The notes: generated from the sequence alone by a model not told the origin. DNA of 64,000 nucleotides from Bacteroidaceae bacterium (GCA_017379075.1 JAFNXL010000011.1:26049-90048); one strand, 5' to 3'. Shown: positions 10,230 to 19,073, numbered from the stretch's first letter. A program made the numbers and translations.

Positions 10230-12350
10230 TTACCAGATGTCTTCGGGCTGTTCGGGGTTGTCGTAGACTTCCTTGGCACACCACTCCAGGTGGTCCATGT
10301 AAAGCTCCTTACGGTCAGAGTCGAGCACTGACTTCAAGCGCAGGTAGTAGGTCTTGTTTGCATCGATGTGCTGGCGCAGAAGGATGTGGCGCACGATGTG
10401 TGAGTTGCTGCTCTTACGTGCAGAACCGCCACTGTTGGCAATGGCCTCGGCACCCTTCATTCTGTTGTTGTTACGCATGCGCTTGTCCACTTCGGCATTG
10501 TAGTCCATGTCTTCGGTGTCGTCTTCCCAACCAGTTGACTGGTGGCGGCATCCGATGGTCAGGTCCACGGGAATACCGGTGGGCTGCATGAAGTTCTTGT
10601 TGTCGCCAAAGTAGAACTGTACCACACCACGGTCGCCGTTGGCCAGTACGCGGTAGCGCAATTCGTATGTACCGCTGCGGGGAACGGGAGGAAGCTTGAT
10701 GGTCACCTCGTAGCGGCCCACAGCCTTCACTTCGTCGGCCTGCAGGTTACACCAGTCGTAGCCGTATGAGTTCAGGTAAACCATGTTGGTCTCGTCGTTC
10801 ATGTCCATGTTCTCGAAGTAGTGGTAAACCGAGTTCTTGGGAATGTGAACGAACTGATAGCGGTAATCGGTATCGTCGCGCTTACGGATGTCGTTGCTCA
10901 TGGCTTCGGGGAAGAGGCTCATGCTCTCGAAGCGGATACGGTTCTTGGCCAGGTTGTTACGCACAGCGTCTGTGTATGCAAGAGGACGGTCGATGGCATA
11001 GATGATACCGTTCACGGCCTCGTACTCCAATACGCGGTCAGACTTGCTGTCGATGTAGCTTCCGCGCTTGTCGTCGTCGCATGATGCTTCGTGATAGTCT
11101 TCCTTACGTCCGTTTCTGAGGTTGGGGAAGCGGTTCAGATAGATTCCGTTGCTCTCCTTGCTCTCGTAGATCTTGAGCAGACGGCGCTTGCCCATTGTGG
11201 CGTAGAATTCCATTACGGGGATGGTCAGGGTCTTTGAGTTGAGTGAGTATCCCTTCTCGTTCACGTGGTACACGAGCTTGTTGGCAGGAGTCTTGAAGGG
11301 CAGGATGTGATAGGTAATCCACTGGTTGAGCAGGTTGTCGGGAGACTTGAAGTTGTTGTCGGCCTCGAACTTGTCTTCCGCAGAATACTGCTGGTTGGCC
11401 AGCACCCAGTTCTGCACGTCTTCGGGATAGATTTCCAATGCGGGCTTTCCGATGGCCTCTGTCCAGAAGCTGTCAGTCTCAGCAAAGATGGTGAAACCAT
11501 ACTTACGGTGCTTGGGGGCACGTGCCAACTGATAACCAGAAGCGCCGTGGAACACCCAGCTGTTCTTTGTGGCATCGTAGTCGGGGATAAGTCCCTGACG
11601 GTAGAGCTTCTCATATTTTTCATCCTGAATCTTGCCGAGGGTGTCGAGCAGACCGCAGGCGTCAAGCACTCTGGCAGCCACCAGGAATCCTTCTTTCTTG
11701 GTCTCAAGGATTTTACCCACGAGAGTTGCCATGCTGATGTCGCTGGGCGCGAGCACCTTCTCCACACAATGGATGGTTCCGTTGATGGCGGGGATGTCGC
11801 GGTTGCGCACGCTGACGGGGCAGTCATAGTTGAGATAGATGGAGTCGGGGTCATTCACGTATCTTACGGTCAGACGACGGTCGTTCATGTTTGACAGAGG
11901 GAATTCGCCGTTGGTCTCTGTGGGGAAGTCCCATGTGCTGTACTGTGTTACGTCGCCACCGTCAATCACACTGTTCAGAACGACAACGGCACGGATAGAG
12001 TCAAGCTTGTGCTGGCTGGGGAATGATTCCCAGTTGGGGGCGCTGATGAGACCTTCCTCGGTCAGCTTTTGCAGATACTTGTCAATGGCCTCGTTTGTGG
12101 GGGCGAAGCAGGTGTAGTTTCCGCGTGCGGCGAGCAGCTGTCCAACTGTGGACTCGCTCATTTCGCTAACGGGCACCATGTTCATCAGCTTCACGAACTC
12201 ACTGTACTGTGCGTTCTTGGCCAGATAACTTGCGATGGTCTCTTCCTTGAATACATAGCGTGCCGACGTGTCAACATGCTCTGTACAAGCGCTCAGTGCG
12301 GCTGCCGCAATGGCAATTGCACCAAAAATGTGCTGGATTTTTCTTTTCAT
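10230..12350 (-). CDS. fasciclin-domain lipoprotein
   Basis: A 706-residue surface or periplasmic lipoprotein: the signal MKRKIQHIFGAIAIAAAALSAC ends at a lipobox Cys (about 22). A first fasciclin domain spans about 35-200 (FAPTNEAIDKYL, then VVVLNSVI and IHCVEKVLAP); a second, more divergent one spans about 205-470 (ETKKEGFLVAARVLDACGLLDTLG). The C-terminal ~220 residues look like a beta-rich ligand-binding domain (FYFGDNKNFMQPTGIPVDL). Fasciclin domains usually mediate adhesion; in Bacteroidetes such proteins often sit in glycan-uptake loci, but no SusC/SusD is nearby. A TACTTTTG box lies upstream. Confidence 0.8.
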   Translation of the reverse strand: MKRKIQHIFGAIAIAAAALSACTEHVDTSARYVFKEETIASYLAKNAQYSEFVKLMNMVPVSEMSESTVGQLLAARGNYTCFAPTNEAIDKYLQKLTEEGLISAPNWESFPSQHKLDSIRAVVVLNSVIDGGDVTQYSTWDFPTETNGEFPLSNMNDRRLTVRYVNDPDSIYLNYDCPVSVRNRDIPAINGTIHCVEKVLAPSDISMATLVGKILETKKEGFLVAARVLDACGLLDTLGKIQDEKYEKLYRQGLIPDYDATKNSWVFHGASGYQLARAPKHRKYGFTIFAETDSFWTEAIGKPALEIYPEDVQNWVLANQQYSAEDKFEADNNFKSPDNLLNQWITYHILPFKTPANKLVYHVNEKGYSLNSKTLTIPVMEFYATMGKRRLLKIYESKESNGIYLNRFPNLRNGRKEDYHEASCDDDKRGSYIDSKSDRVLEYEAVNGIIYAIDRPLAYTDAVRNNLAKNRIRFESMSLFPEAMSNDIRKRDDTDYRYQFVHIPKNSVYHYFENMDMNDETNMVYLNSYGYDWCNLQADEVKAVGRYEVTIKLPPVPRSGTYELRYRVLANGDRGVVQFYFGDNKNFMQPTGIPVDLTIGCRHQSTGWEDDTEDMDYNAEVDKRMRNNNRMKGAEAIANSGGSARKSSNSHIVRHILLRQHIDANKTYYLRLKSVLDSDRKELYMDHLEWCAKEVYDNPEQPEDIW

Positions 12351-12376
12351 CGGGAATATGTTGTTAAATTTTGTTG

Positions 12377-12384
12377 CAAAAGTA
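12377..12384 (-). promoter_or_regulatory. -7 promoter box of the fasciclin gene
   Basis: TACTTTTG on the minus strand, 27 bases before the start codon. Confidence 0.55.
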
Positions 12385-12437
12385 TAAAATTTATATCTAT
12401 CGGCAAAGCAGATGGTTGTAAAAATCTGGCTGTTTAT

Positions 12438-13190
12438 TTATAATGTGTGTTTTTTAAGGTTATTTAGCCTGTATCCGCGCCGTTTCAGCTCACAAATCAG
12501 CATTTTAAGATGTTTGTGATAGAACTTGTCGGTACGCTCGTCCACCGTGCCGATGTGGAAAAGGAGCAGGTGGCCGTTCAGTCCCTTTTCCTGTTCCAGG
12601 CGCAGGATGTTTTCGTATATGGTCTGCGAACTGCGGTAGTTTTTCATTTGGGGCGTGGTGTAGTCGGCATTGCTGGTGCTTCCGGGGGTGAAGTTGATGA
12701 GCGTAAGTCCCATGTGGCGCGCCCATGCCGAGATGGTGTCGTTGTAATGTTCATAAGGCGGAACGAAATAAGGCGCGTTCCTAATGCTGATGCCATAAGG
12801 AGCCAACGCATTGTAGCTGCGCTGGATATCCTGCTCAAACTCCTCACGGGTAACGCTCATCTTGGGACTGTCCCAGGGGAAATAGAGCAGATGGCCGTAG
12901 CTGTGGCTGCCCACATAATGCCCCTCTTTCACCAGGCGGCGCACCACATCGGGATAGAGTTCCAGAAACTTGCCAGTGAGGAAGAATGCGCCCTTGACAC
13001 GTTCTTGTTTCAGCGTGCGAAGGATGTCATCGGCACCGTCGGCATGATGTGCGCCGGTAAAGATGAGGGTCACGCGCTTGCTTGTGGTGTCCGAGCGGAC
13101 AATGCCGCCCCGGCTCCACACGGCATGTCGCTGCGCCGGAGCCGAAAGCGCCAGAAGCGAGAAGAGGAAAAGGAAGAAAAGGAGTCTCAT
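12438..13190 (-). CDS. polysaccharide deacetylase-like protein, secreted
   Basis: NodB-type carbohydrate esterase fold, 250 residues with a signal peptide (MRLLFFLFLFSLLALSAPAQ). Family features: LIFTGAHHADGADDILRTL in place of the usual T-F-D-D-G strand, KGAFFLTGKFLE, EGHYVGSHSYGH with the metal His pair, and a late HLLLFHIGT strand. The usual first Asp (catalytic base) is not visible at its normal place because the motif reads HADG, so activity on N-acetyl groups is uncertain. It lies between the fasciclin and ATP-grasp genes on the same strand, with a 9-base-phased CTAG repeat just upstream. Confidence 0.8.
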   Translation of the reverse strand: MRLLFFLFLFSLLALSAPAQRHAVWSRGGIVRSDTTSKRVTLIFTGAHHADGADDILRTLKQERVKGAFFLTGKFLELYPDVVRRLVKEGHYVGSHSYGHLLYFPWDSPKMSVTREEFEQDIQRSYNALAPYGISIRNAPYFVPPYEHYNDTISAWARHMGLTLINFTPGSTSNADYTTPQMKNYRSSQTIYENILRLEQEKGLNGHLLLFHIGTVDERTDKFYHKHLKMLICELKRRGYRLNNLKKHTL

Positions 13191-13221
13191 TTTTTGTTAT
13201 TTTGCTTTTTCCCTTGACTTT

Positions 13222-13275
13222 TTAGAAGGGCTAGAATATCTAGAAGAACTAGAACAACTAGCCCTTCTAGGAAAT
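13222..13275. repeat. CTAG array phased every 9 bases, copy A
   Basis: TTAG at 13222 and CTAG at 13231, 13240, 13249, 13258 and 13267 occur at exact 9-base steps, usually followed by AA. The array fills the gap between two minus-strand genes. A second array is at 16159. Confidence 0.8.
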
Positions 13276-13284
13276 CCAGTCAAA

Positions 13285-14244
13285 TCACCCAAACCCTTCA
13301 ATCTCTGCGGCATAACGGTCGTGTACATAATGCACCATGAACTTGCCGCTGCGGCCCTGCTGGGCGAGCAGAACGGAAACCATGCCCATAGTCATGCGCC
13401 AGTTGATTTCCACACAGGGGCAAATGCCCTCTCGGCTAAGCAGCATGTCCACGCCCACGGGACCTTTGTAGGGAACAGTCTTCAGATAGTCTGTCCACCA
13501 CTGGCAGATACTGTCCACCATGTCCAGCGAGACATACTGGCCCAGCCATTGGCGTTTCACTTCCTCGGGAGCGAGCCAGTTGCCCACATAAGCGCCCGAT
13601 GGAGTGTTGTGAAAGAGGGAAAGGCCGCAGTATTCAACACCGCCACTGCCATCACAACGGAATTCCATGGCGAAGTCCACCGTCTTGTAGAGCCAGCGCT
13701 CCGCCACCACACTGCCCTGCTGCCGGATGATGCGCCTCGCCCATGCCTCCATGTGGGGATCTGTGTCTGGCATCAGTCCCTTTCCGCTGCTGCTCCAAGG
13801 AGCCTTGAGCAGCGTATGCGGCCAGCGCTCTCGGCAGGCATTCACCTCGTCGAACGTGCGGCACACCGCAGATTCGCCACACATCCATTCGCCAGCCACG
13901 CCGTCCTGACGCAGCCTAGCCAAAGCCTCCACGGCTGTGTGACGGCTGGAAAGCGCACGCAACCGCTGCATTTCATCGTCAGAGGGCAGAAAACGATCGT
14001 CCACTCCCGCACGCTTAAGTTGGTGAATAAGCGCCGGACTCCACCCCCAGGGTACAATCTCGTCGCCGGGCTGCAAGTTGATGGGTTCCTCACCGTCCCA
14101 CACACGGTCGCCCTCGTCTGCCCACCATTCGGGCAGCCAATAGAGTTCCTGCCGCATCTGTCGTGCGCTTGCAGGGGCAGTGAAGCCGGGGCGTCCGTCG
14201 GCCAGTGCCAAATCATTCTCGGGATTGAATATATGCAGTTTCAT
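13285..14244 (-). CDS. ATP-grasp-like protein, function unknown
   Basis: A 319-residue cytoplasmic protein. The start is fixed by the N-terminal block MKLHIFNPENDLALA, which I recognise as the beginning of an uncharacterised Bacteroidetes family. LLKAPWSSSGKGL (about 160) resembles the ATP-grasp nucleotide lid, VVAERWLYKTVDFAMEF (about 200) a substrate strand, and GVDMLLSREGICPCVEINWRMTMG (near the end, split here as GVDML and VEINWRMTMG) the metal-binding Glu-x-Asn. The reaction, probably carboxylate-amine or similar ligation, is inference. A TATCTTTG box ends only four bases before the ATG, which suggests a leaderless transcript. Confidence 0.65.
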   Translation of the reverse strand: MKLHIFNPENDLALADGRPGFTAPASARQMRQELYWLPEWWADEGDRVWDGEEPINLQPGDEIVPWGWSPALIHQLKRAGVDDRFLPSDDEMQRLRALSSRHTAVEALARLRQDGVAGEWMCGESAVCRTFDEVNACRERWPHTLLKAPWSSSGKGLMPDTDPHMEAWARRIIRQQGSVVAERWLYKTVDFAMEFRCDGSGGVEYCGLSLFHNTPSGAYVGNWLAPEEVKRQWLGQYVSLDMVDSICQWWTDYLKTVPYKGPVGVDMLLSREGICPCVEINWRMTMGMVSVLLAQQGRSGKFMVHYVHDRYAAEIEGFG

Positions 14245-14248
14245 GGCA

Positions 14249-14256
14249 CAAAGATA
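14249..14256 (-). promoter_or_regulatory. -7 box abutting the start codon
   Basis: TATCTTTG on the minus strand, followed by TGCC and then the ATG at 14244. If used, transcription starts at or next to the start codon. Confidence 0.5.
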
Positions 14257-14343
14257 ATGATATTTGGCCGTCCCTACAAAATTTCCGTTCTCAAAACTAC
14301 AAAACTTCAGACCAACTTTTGTGGTATTATTTCAAATAAAATA

Positions 14344-14374
14344 TTGCATAATAGGCTATTTCCCTGTATATTTG
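14344..14374 (+). promoter_or_regulatory. promoter of the GH18-ThuA gene
   Basis: TTG at 14344-14346 and TATATTTG at 14367-14374 are 20 bases apart; the start codon is 59 bases downstream. Confidence 0.55.
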
Positions 14375-14432
14375 CAGACGGATAAATATAGAGCAATCGA
14401 ATTTCGTGAAGCAAAAATAATATTATTACACA

Positions 14433-16151
14433 ATGAAGCTTTTCAAATATTGGACAACTGTGGCGCTGTGCATGCTCATGTCCGCAAGCGCAAGCGCCGC
14501 CCGACGCAACACAGAGAAGGACGGCAAAGTTGTGGTGGCATACGTCACCTCCTGGACCAAAGTCATCCCCGACCCGCATTCCATGACACACATCAATTAT
14601 GCCTTCGCACTGGTGAACAAGACTTTCGACGGTATCCGCATCAACAACCCCGAACGCCTGCGCCAGATTACCGCACTCAAGAAAGAGGCGCCCCAACTGC
14701 GTGTCATGCTCTCTGTGGGCGGATGGGGAGCCGGTGGATTCAGCGAGATGGCAGCTTCGGCCGACCGCCGCAAGGCTTTCGCCCGCGACTGTCTGCGTGC
14801 TGTGGAAGAATACAACCTGGATGGCATAGACATCGATTGGGAATACCCCACCCAGAACAGCGCCGGTATTTCCTGCTCTCCACAGGACACAGACAACTTC
14901 ACCCTGCTCATGCGCGACCTCCGCAAGACGTTGGGAAACAAGCGGCTGCTCACCATCGCCACGGTGGCAAGCGGCGAGTATATTGACTTTTCCGCATGCC
15001 TCAAATACCTCGACTTTGTGAACGTGATGGCATACGACATGGGCAATCCGCCGCGCCATCATTCGCCTTTGTACGACAGTCCCATAACGGGATGGATGAG
15101 CACCTCCAAAGCCATAGAATCGCACTTGAAAAAAGGCGTACCGGGAGATAAGTTGGTAATGGGAATGCCCTTTTACGGCCGCGGCCCCAAACACTTCGAC
15201 CGTTACAACGGCACACAGCCGCTACCGGCCGGCATTACTGAACGGTGGAGCCACGAGGCGCAAGTTCCCTATCTGGCCAACCAAGGCGATACCCTGGTAT
15301 TCGGCTATGACAATGTGCGTTCGCTCGCCATCAAGTGCCAATATATCATGGATCACGGTCTGCGCGGCGGAATGTACTGGGAGTATGCCGACGACACACC
15401 ACAAGGTGACAAACGGCGCACGCTGCAGCTCAGTCTTATGCAGAACCGACGCGGCACCGAAGCCCCCAGGCGCATTCTTGCCATCGCCGAGAAAGGCAAC
15501 GCACACGAGGCCTTCAGCCAGGCGGCGCTGAACTGGCTCAATGCACACAAGGATTCGCTCAACATCCAGGTGGACCGCCTCACCAGTCTGCGCGATGTGC
15601 CGGCTGGCATGCTGGAGCAGTATCACCTCATCCTGCAACTCGACTATCCGCCATACGCATGGAGCGATGCGGCCAAGGCCGACTTCATCCACTATATCGA
15701 GAACGCCACCGGCAGCTACATCGGTTTCCATCACGCCACACTTCTGGGCGACATCTTCGGCGCAGGCCCCATGTGGGACTGGTTCAGCCGTTTCATGGGC
15801 GGCATCCGCTGGAAAGGTTACATTGAGACACCGTCCGATGGCACCATCTGTCTGGAAGACCACGTCCATCCCGTCACCACCGGACTGCCAGACACCATCC
15901 GCATCCCGCGCGACGAGTGGTACACCTATCACAGCAGTCCGCGTCCCAACGTACACGTCCTGGCTCACGTGGACGAACACAGCTACAGCCCGGCATCTGC
16001 TGTGCGTATGGGCGACCATCCCGTCATTTGGACAAATCCTGCCGTTCCCGCCCGCAACGTCTATTTCCAGTTCGGCCACGACGCAGCCCTGTTCCAACAA
16101 CCCGACTTTGTAAAGATGTTCGCCAACGCCATCCGCTGGGCATTGCCATAA
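14433..16151 (+). CDS. GH18 chitinase-like enzyme fused to a ThuA-like domain
   Basis: A 572-residue secreted protein. Residues 1-22 are a signal peptide. About 33-340 form a GH18 domain with SVGGWGAGGF (near 95) and the catalytic motif DGIDIDWEYP (130-139; the Glu is the proton donor), so it should cleave GlcNAc-beta-1,4 bonds of chitin-, peptidoglycan- or N-glycan-like substrates. About 347-572 is a ThuA-like (trehalose-utilisation/glutamine amidotransferase-like fold) domain, with GFHHATLLGD and PVIWTNP. The next gene encodes a free-standing ThuA protein, so the fusion partner is present twice. The combination is uncommon in my experience; the role of ThuA domains is poorly known. Confidence 0.85.
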   Translation: MKLFKYWTTVALCMLMSASASAARRNTEKDGKVVVAYVTSWTKVIPDPHSMTHINYAFALVNKTFDGIRINNPERLRQITALKKEAPQLRVMLSVGGWGAGGFSEMAASADRRKAFARDCLRAVEEYNLDGIDIDWEYPTQNSAGISCSPQDTDNFTLLMRDLRKTLGNKRLLTIATVASGEYIDFSACLKYLDFVNVMAYDMGNPPRHHSPLYDSPITGWMSTSKAIESHLKKGVPGDKLVMGMPFYGRGPKHFDRYNGTQPLPAGITERWSHEAQVPYLANQGDTLVFGYDNVRSLAIKCQYIMDHGLRGGMYWEYADDTPQGDKRRTLQLSLMQNRRGTEAPRRILAIAEKGNAHEAFSQAALNWLNAHKDSLNIQVDRLTSLRDVPAGMLEQYHLILQLDYPPYAWSDAAKADFIHYIENATGSYIGFHHATLLGDIFGAGPMWDWFSRFMGGIRWKGYIETPSDGTICLEDHVHPVTTGLPDTIRIPRDEWYTYHSSPRPNVHVLAHVDEHSYSPASAVRMGDHPVIWTNPAVPARNVYFQFGHDAALFQQPDFVKMFANAIRWALP

Positions 16152-16158
16152 CATTTAT

Positions 16159-16216
16159 CTAGAAGGCCTAGAAGCTCTAGATGTTCTAGAAATACTAGAT
16201 ATCTTAGAAAACCTAA
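16159..16216. repeat. CTAG array phased every 9 bases, copy B
   Basis: CTAG at 16159, 16168, 16177, 16186 and 16195, TTAG at 16204 and CTAA at 16213 form seven steps of exactly 9 bases. They fill most of the 80-base gap before the ThuA gene. Confidence 0.85.
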
Positions 16217-16231
16217 AAAACAAAAATAACG

Positions 16232-17029
16232 ATGAAACACATCATTCTCCTTCTCCTCCTTGCCGGGCTGTGGTTTTCCCCTGCCCGGGCACAGCAGGGC
16301 TACCCTGCCAGTTATGCCGGCGCGCCACGTTTCCGTACGCTCATTGTCTGGAGTCCTCACGTGGAAGAAGCTCATGTACAGTTTTCCCGCGATGCCATCC
16401 GCTTTTTCCACAAGCTGAGCTATGGCGAAGGCTTTCTCATGGACACCACCACCCACTTCAACCAGTTTGCTGACAGCCTGGAACGCTACAACATCATCGT
16501 CATGCTGAACACACAGCCCCACGGCGAAAAAGAACGTCAGGCATTTCAGCGCTACATGGAACAAGGAGGCGGATGGATGGGATTCCACGCTGCGGCATAC
16601 AACGACAAACACACCAAATGGCCTTGGTTTAACCAATTCTTAGGATGCGGCGCGTTCTATTGTAACAACTGGCCACCACAGCCTGCACTGGTAGATTGTG
16701 ACACCACGCACACCATCACACGCACGCTGCCACCGTCATTCGTTATCCCCGAATCGGAATTCTACATGTGGAATCCCTCGCCACGAAAAAACAAGGATGT
16801 GCGCATACTACTCTCCATATCGCCCAAAATGTACCCCTTCGGCATAAAGGACATTGTACGTTGGGGCGACTTCCCCATTGTCTGGACCAACACCCGATAC
16901 AGGATGATTTACCTGAACATGGGACACGGCGACACGGGCTTTACTGACGCCACACAGAACTTACTCTTCGTGAATGCCTTTCGCTGGGTAGTGAGCCGCC
17001 ACCCCAAAGGGAACCCCTTCGGTGACTAA
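16232..17029 (+). CDS. ThuA-like secreted protein
   Basis: A 265-residue protein with a signal peptide (MKHIILLLLLAGLWFSPARAQ). The remainder matches the ThuA-like fold: RTLIVWSPHVEEAHVQF, an NIIVMLNTQPHGE strand, GGGWMGFHAAAYND, PVIP-like ESEFYMW and FPIVWTNTRYRMIYLNMGH near the end. It resembles the C-terminal domain of the GH18 protein 80 bases upstream, so both probably belong to one operon and one carbohydrate task. Its stop codon overlaps that of the convergent gtrA-like gene by four bases. Confidence 0.8.
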   Translation: MKHIILLLLLAGLWFSPARAQQGYPASYAGAPRFRTLIVWSPHVEEAHVQFSRDAIRFFHKLSYGEGFLMDTTTHFNQFADSLERYNIIVMLNTQPHGEKERQAFQRYMEQGGGWMGFHAAAYNDKHTKWPWFNQFLGCGAFYCNNWPPQPALVDCDTTHTITRTLPPSFVIPESEFYMWNPSPRKNKDVRILLSISPKMYPFGIKDIVRWGDFPIVWTNTRYRMIYLNMGHGDTGFTDATQNLLFVNAFRWVVSRHPKGNPFGD

Positions 17030-17442
17030 CTTTTCTTACGGAAGATGACCCATTCGTTCATGATGAAGTTGAACAAGCCAGACACGGCAAGGGCAAGCAA
17101 GTTGCAGACCACCACGTTCAGCCCCGCAAAATGACGAATGAGGACAAACGGAATCATCTTAATGAGAAAAGCGGCAATGCAGGACACGTTATAAGGGAAG
17201 AAGCGCAGAAAGAAATTGCGCAATGAACGGTCCTTCACCCGATCCTTCCACACAAAAAAATAGGCCAGCACATAATTGGTGAACACGGCACACTCGAAAG
17301 ACACGGATGGCGCAATGAAAAGTTGCGCCATCTCGTTTTCTGTGAACAGCTTTTCCGCCAAAAGCCACATAACCGCACAATCTACGGCCGTTCCGGCAAG
17401 TGTGGAAAGCATAAACTTGAGATATCTGAGAATCTTATCCAT
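17026..17442 (-). CDS. GtrA-family membrane protein
   Basis: A 138-residue protein with four predicted membrane helices (LKFMLSTLAGTAVDCAVMWLL; FECAVFTNYVLAYFFVW; the two C-terminal ones include FLIKMIPFVLI and VVCNLLALAVSGLFNFIMN). GtrA proteins help move lipid-linked sugars across the inner membrane or act with surface glycosyltransferases. It is the last gene of the rsfS-ftsH-cdsA-CDP-alcohol transferase set, 44 bases after the previous one, which fits a lipid or glycan role. Confidence 0.85.
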   Translation of the reverse strand: MDKILRYLKFMLSTLAGTAVDCAVMWLLAEKLFTENEMAQLFIAPSVSFECAVFTNYVLAYFFVWKDRVKDRSLRNFFLRFFPYNVSCIAAFLIKMIPFVLIRHFAGLNVVVCNLLALAVSGLFNFIMNEWVIFRKKS

Positions 17443-17486
17443 TAAGAGACAGAGGGTTTACCAGTTTTACATAAAAACCAACCGTC

Positions 17487-18188
17487 TTATTTCTTCTTCA
17501 GCGGATCAATCTTCGCAAAGAATTTGCCATCCTTTACCAGGCTGTTGATGTAAATGGAGAAAAGGATCAGGGCGACAAGCACGCCACCTACATCCATGCT
17601 GAGCAATTCGGTTTTCAACGGTCCCACTTCCACCGGCTGGCAGAAATCATGCAAAGGCTCCACAAAATACCATATCGTATTGATCATAATCATGAACACG
17701 CGGAATTCCGTAGGTCCCATAAAGCCATAGGTCAGTTTGAATTCGTTCTTCAGATGGGCACAAATCATTACATAGACTTCCAGTGCCAGGTAAGCGGCAA
17801 GAATCAGCAGCGCCGACCAAAGGTGCATATAGGCAGAGAGTCCCATACCACCTATGATGAAAAACTGCGCCATACAGTCCATATTGTGGTCTATATAAAA
17901 ACCATACAAGGGACGAGACTGGTTGCGGAAGCGCGCCAACGTACCGTCAAGCGAATCGCCAAACCAGTGCAACACCACACCGAAGGAGCAGAGCCACAAC
18001 CACTCATGCGCATAGTTCGTAAGCAAGTATCCGGCAGCAATCAGCACCGCAGCAAAAAGACTGAACCATGTCAGCATGTCCGATGTAACCCATGAAGGCA
18101 TACGCTCGGCAAGCCAAATAAGAACTTTTTTCTCGTAGGGATTCAACAGAGACGTCTGTATTCTGTTTGAATTTTCGTTCTTGTTCAT
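17487..18188 (-). CDS. CDP-alcohol phosphatidyltransferase family protein
   Basis: A 233-residue integral membrane enzyme expected to transfer a phosphatidyl or phospho-alcohol group from a CDP-linked donor. The family motif D-G-x2-A-R-x8-G-x3-D-x3-D is complete (DSLDGTLARFRNQ then GFYIDHNMD, about 78-103). Several hydrophobic segments surround it. The acceptor alcohol cannot be told. It sits 40 bases after cdsA, which makes CDP-diacylglycerol, so a phospholipid headgroup step is plausible. Confidence 0.85.
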   Translation of the reverse strand: MNKNENSNRIQTSLLNPYEKKVLIWLAERMPSWVTSDMLTWFSLFAAVLIAAGYLLTNYAHEWLWLCSFGVVLHWFGDSLDGTLARFRNQSRPLYGFYIDHNMDCMAQFFIIGGMGLSAYMHLWSALLILAAYLALEVYVMICAHLKNEFKLTYGFMGPTEFRVFMIMINTIWYFVEPLHDFCQPVEVGPLKTELLSMDVGGVLVALILFSIYINSLVKDGKFFAKIDPLKKK

Positions 18189-18227
18189 TGTTGTTATCCT
18201 GAAAATTTTTATCTACGGACGCATGCA

Positions 18228-19073
18228 TCAAGTATTCACCAGAAGCATGTAGAGTGTTACGGCAGGGATGGCAAGCAAGCTGCTGTCGAAACGATCCAAC
18301 ATGCCACCGTGACCGGGAAGCACATTGCCGCTGTCCTTGATGCCAAGTTGGCGTTTGAGCAGACTTTCCACCAAGTCACCCCAAGTGCCGAAGACTACCA
18401 CCACCAGTGCAAAGCCTATCCACTTAGGCAACGTGAGCATTCCTGGGAAGAAATAAGAAATCGCCACCGAAGCCGCCACAGTAAGCAATCCGCCACCGAT
18501 GCTGCCCACCCACGATTTCTTAGGCGAAATGCGCGGGAACAATTTAGCGGTGAAATATCTGCTGAGTGAACAGCCGAATAGATAGGCGCCGGTATCATTT
18601 ATCCAGATAAAGAGGAACAACGCCATGGGATAGATGGATTCGTAGACAATACGGCCGTTTTCGTCATAGCCCACACTCATCAGAGGCAAAAGGGCGAAAG
18701 GTAAAGCCACGTAAATCTGTGACGCAAAAACAAGCGCCCAGTTCTTCAATGGGTCTGCCGCCTTACGATACAATTCGCTTACAAGCATGTAAAGCATCAG
18801 CATGCCATAGAGGGCAAAAGCCTGCCCTGTACCATTTCCGCCCACCAGCCAAAGCCACACAGCAGAAGTGAGCAGAATGCCTGCAAATGAATTAAGATAA
18901 GGTATCAGCGACGCACCGTAATGACGGTTCATCAAGGTACTGAACTCCCACAATGTAGCCATTGCCACAATTGAGAAAAACAGATATGCCGACACGGGAC
19001 CATACAACGTACATCCCGCCAGCAATACCACATATACAGCCCCGGTTAGGGCTCTGACTATCAAATTCTTCAT
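18228..19073 (-). CDS. cdsA: phosphatidate cytidylyltransferase
   Basis: CDP-diacylglycerol synthase: phosphatidate + CTP to CDP-diacylglycerol, the entry point of phospholipid synthesis in the inner membrane. 281 residues with about eight membrane helices and the complete C-terminal signature SLLKRQLGIKDSGNVLPG plus HGGMLDRFDS (about 240-270). Its start overlaps the ftsH stop by four bases (ATGA), so translation is probably coupled. The length is normal. Confidence 0.95.
   Translation of the reverse strand: MKNLIVRALTGAVYVVLLAGCTLYGPVSAYLFFSIVAMATLWEFSTLMNRHYGASLIPYLNSFAGILLTSAVWLWLVGGNGTGQAFALYGMLMLYMLVSELYRKAADPLKNWALVFASQIYVALPFALLPLMSVGYDENGRIVYESIYPMALFLFIWINDTGAYLFGCSLSRYFTAKLFPRISPKKSWVGSIGGGLLTVAASVAISYFFPGMLTLPKWIGFALVVVVFGTWGDLVESLLKRQLGIKDSGNVLPGHGGMLDRFDSSLLAIPAVTLYMLLVNT

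Noticed and set aside
10025-10279. 84-codon minus-strand frame after the fasciclin gene
   Set aside because: Basic, low-complexity composition, overlaps the fasciclin stop region and the hairpin; no family resemblance.
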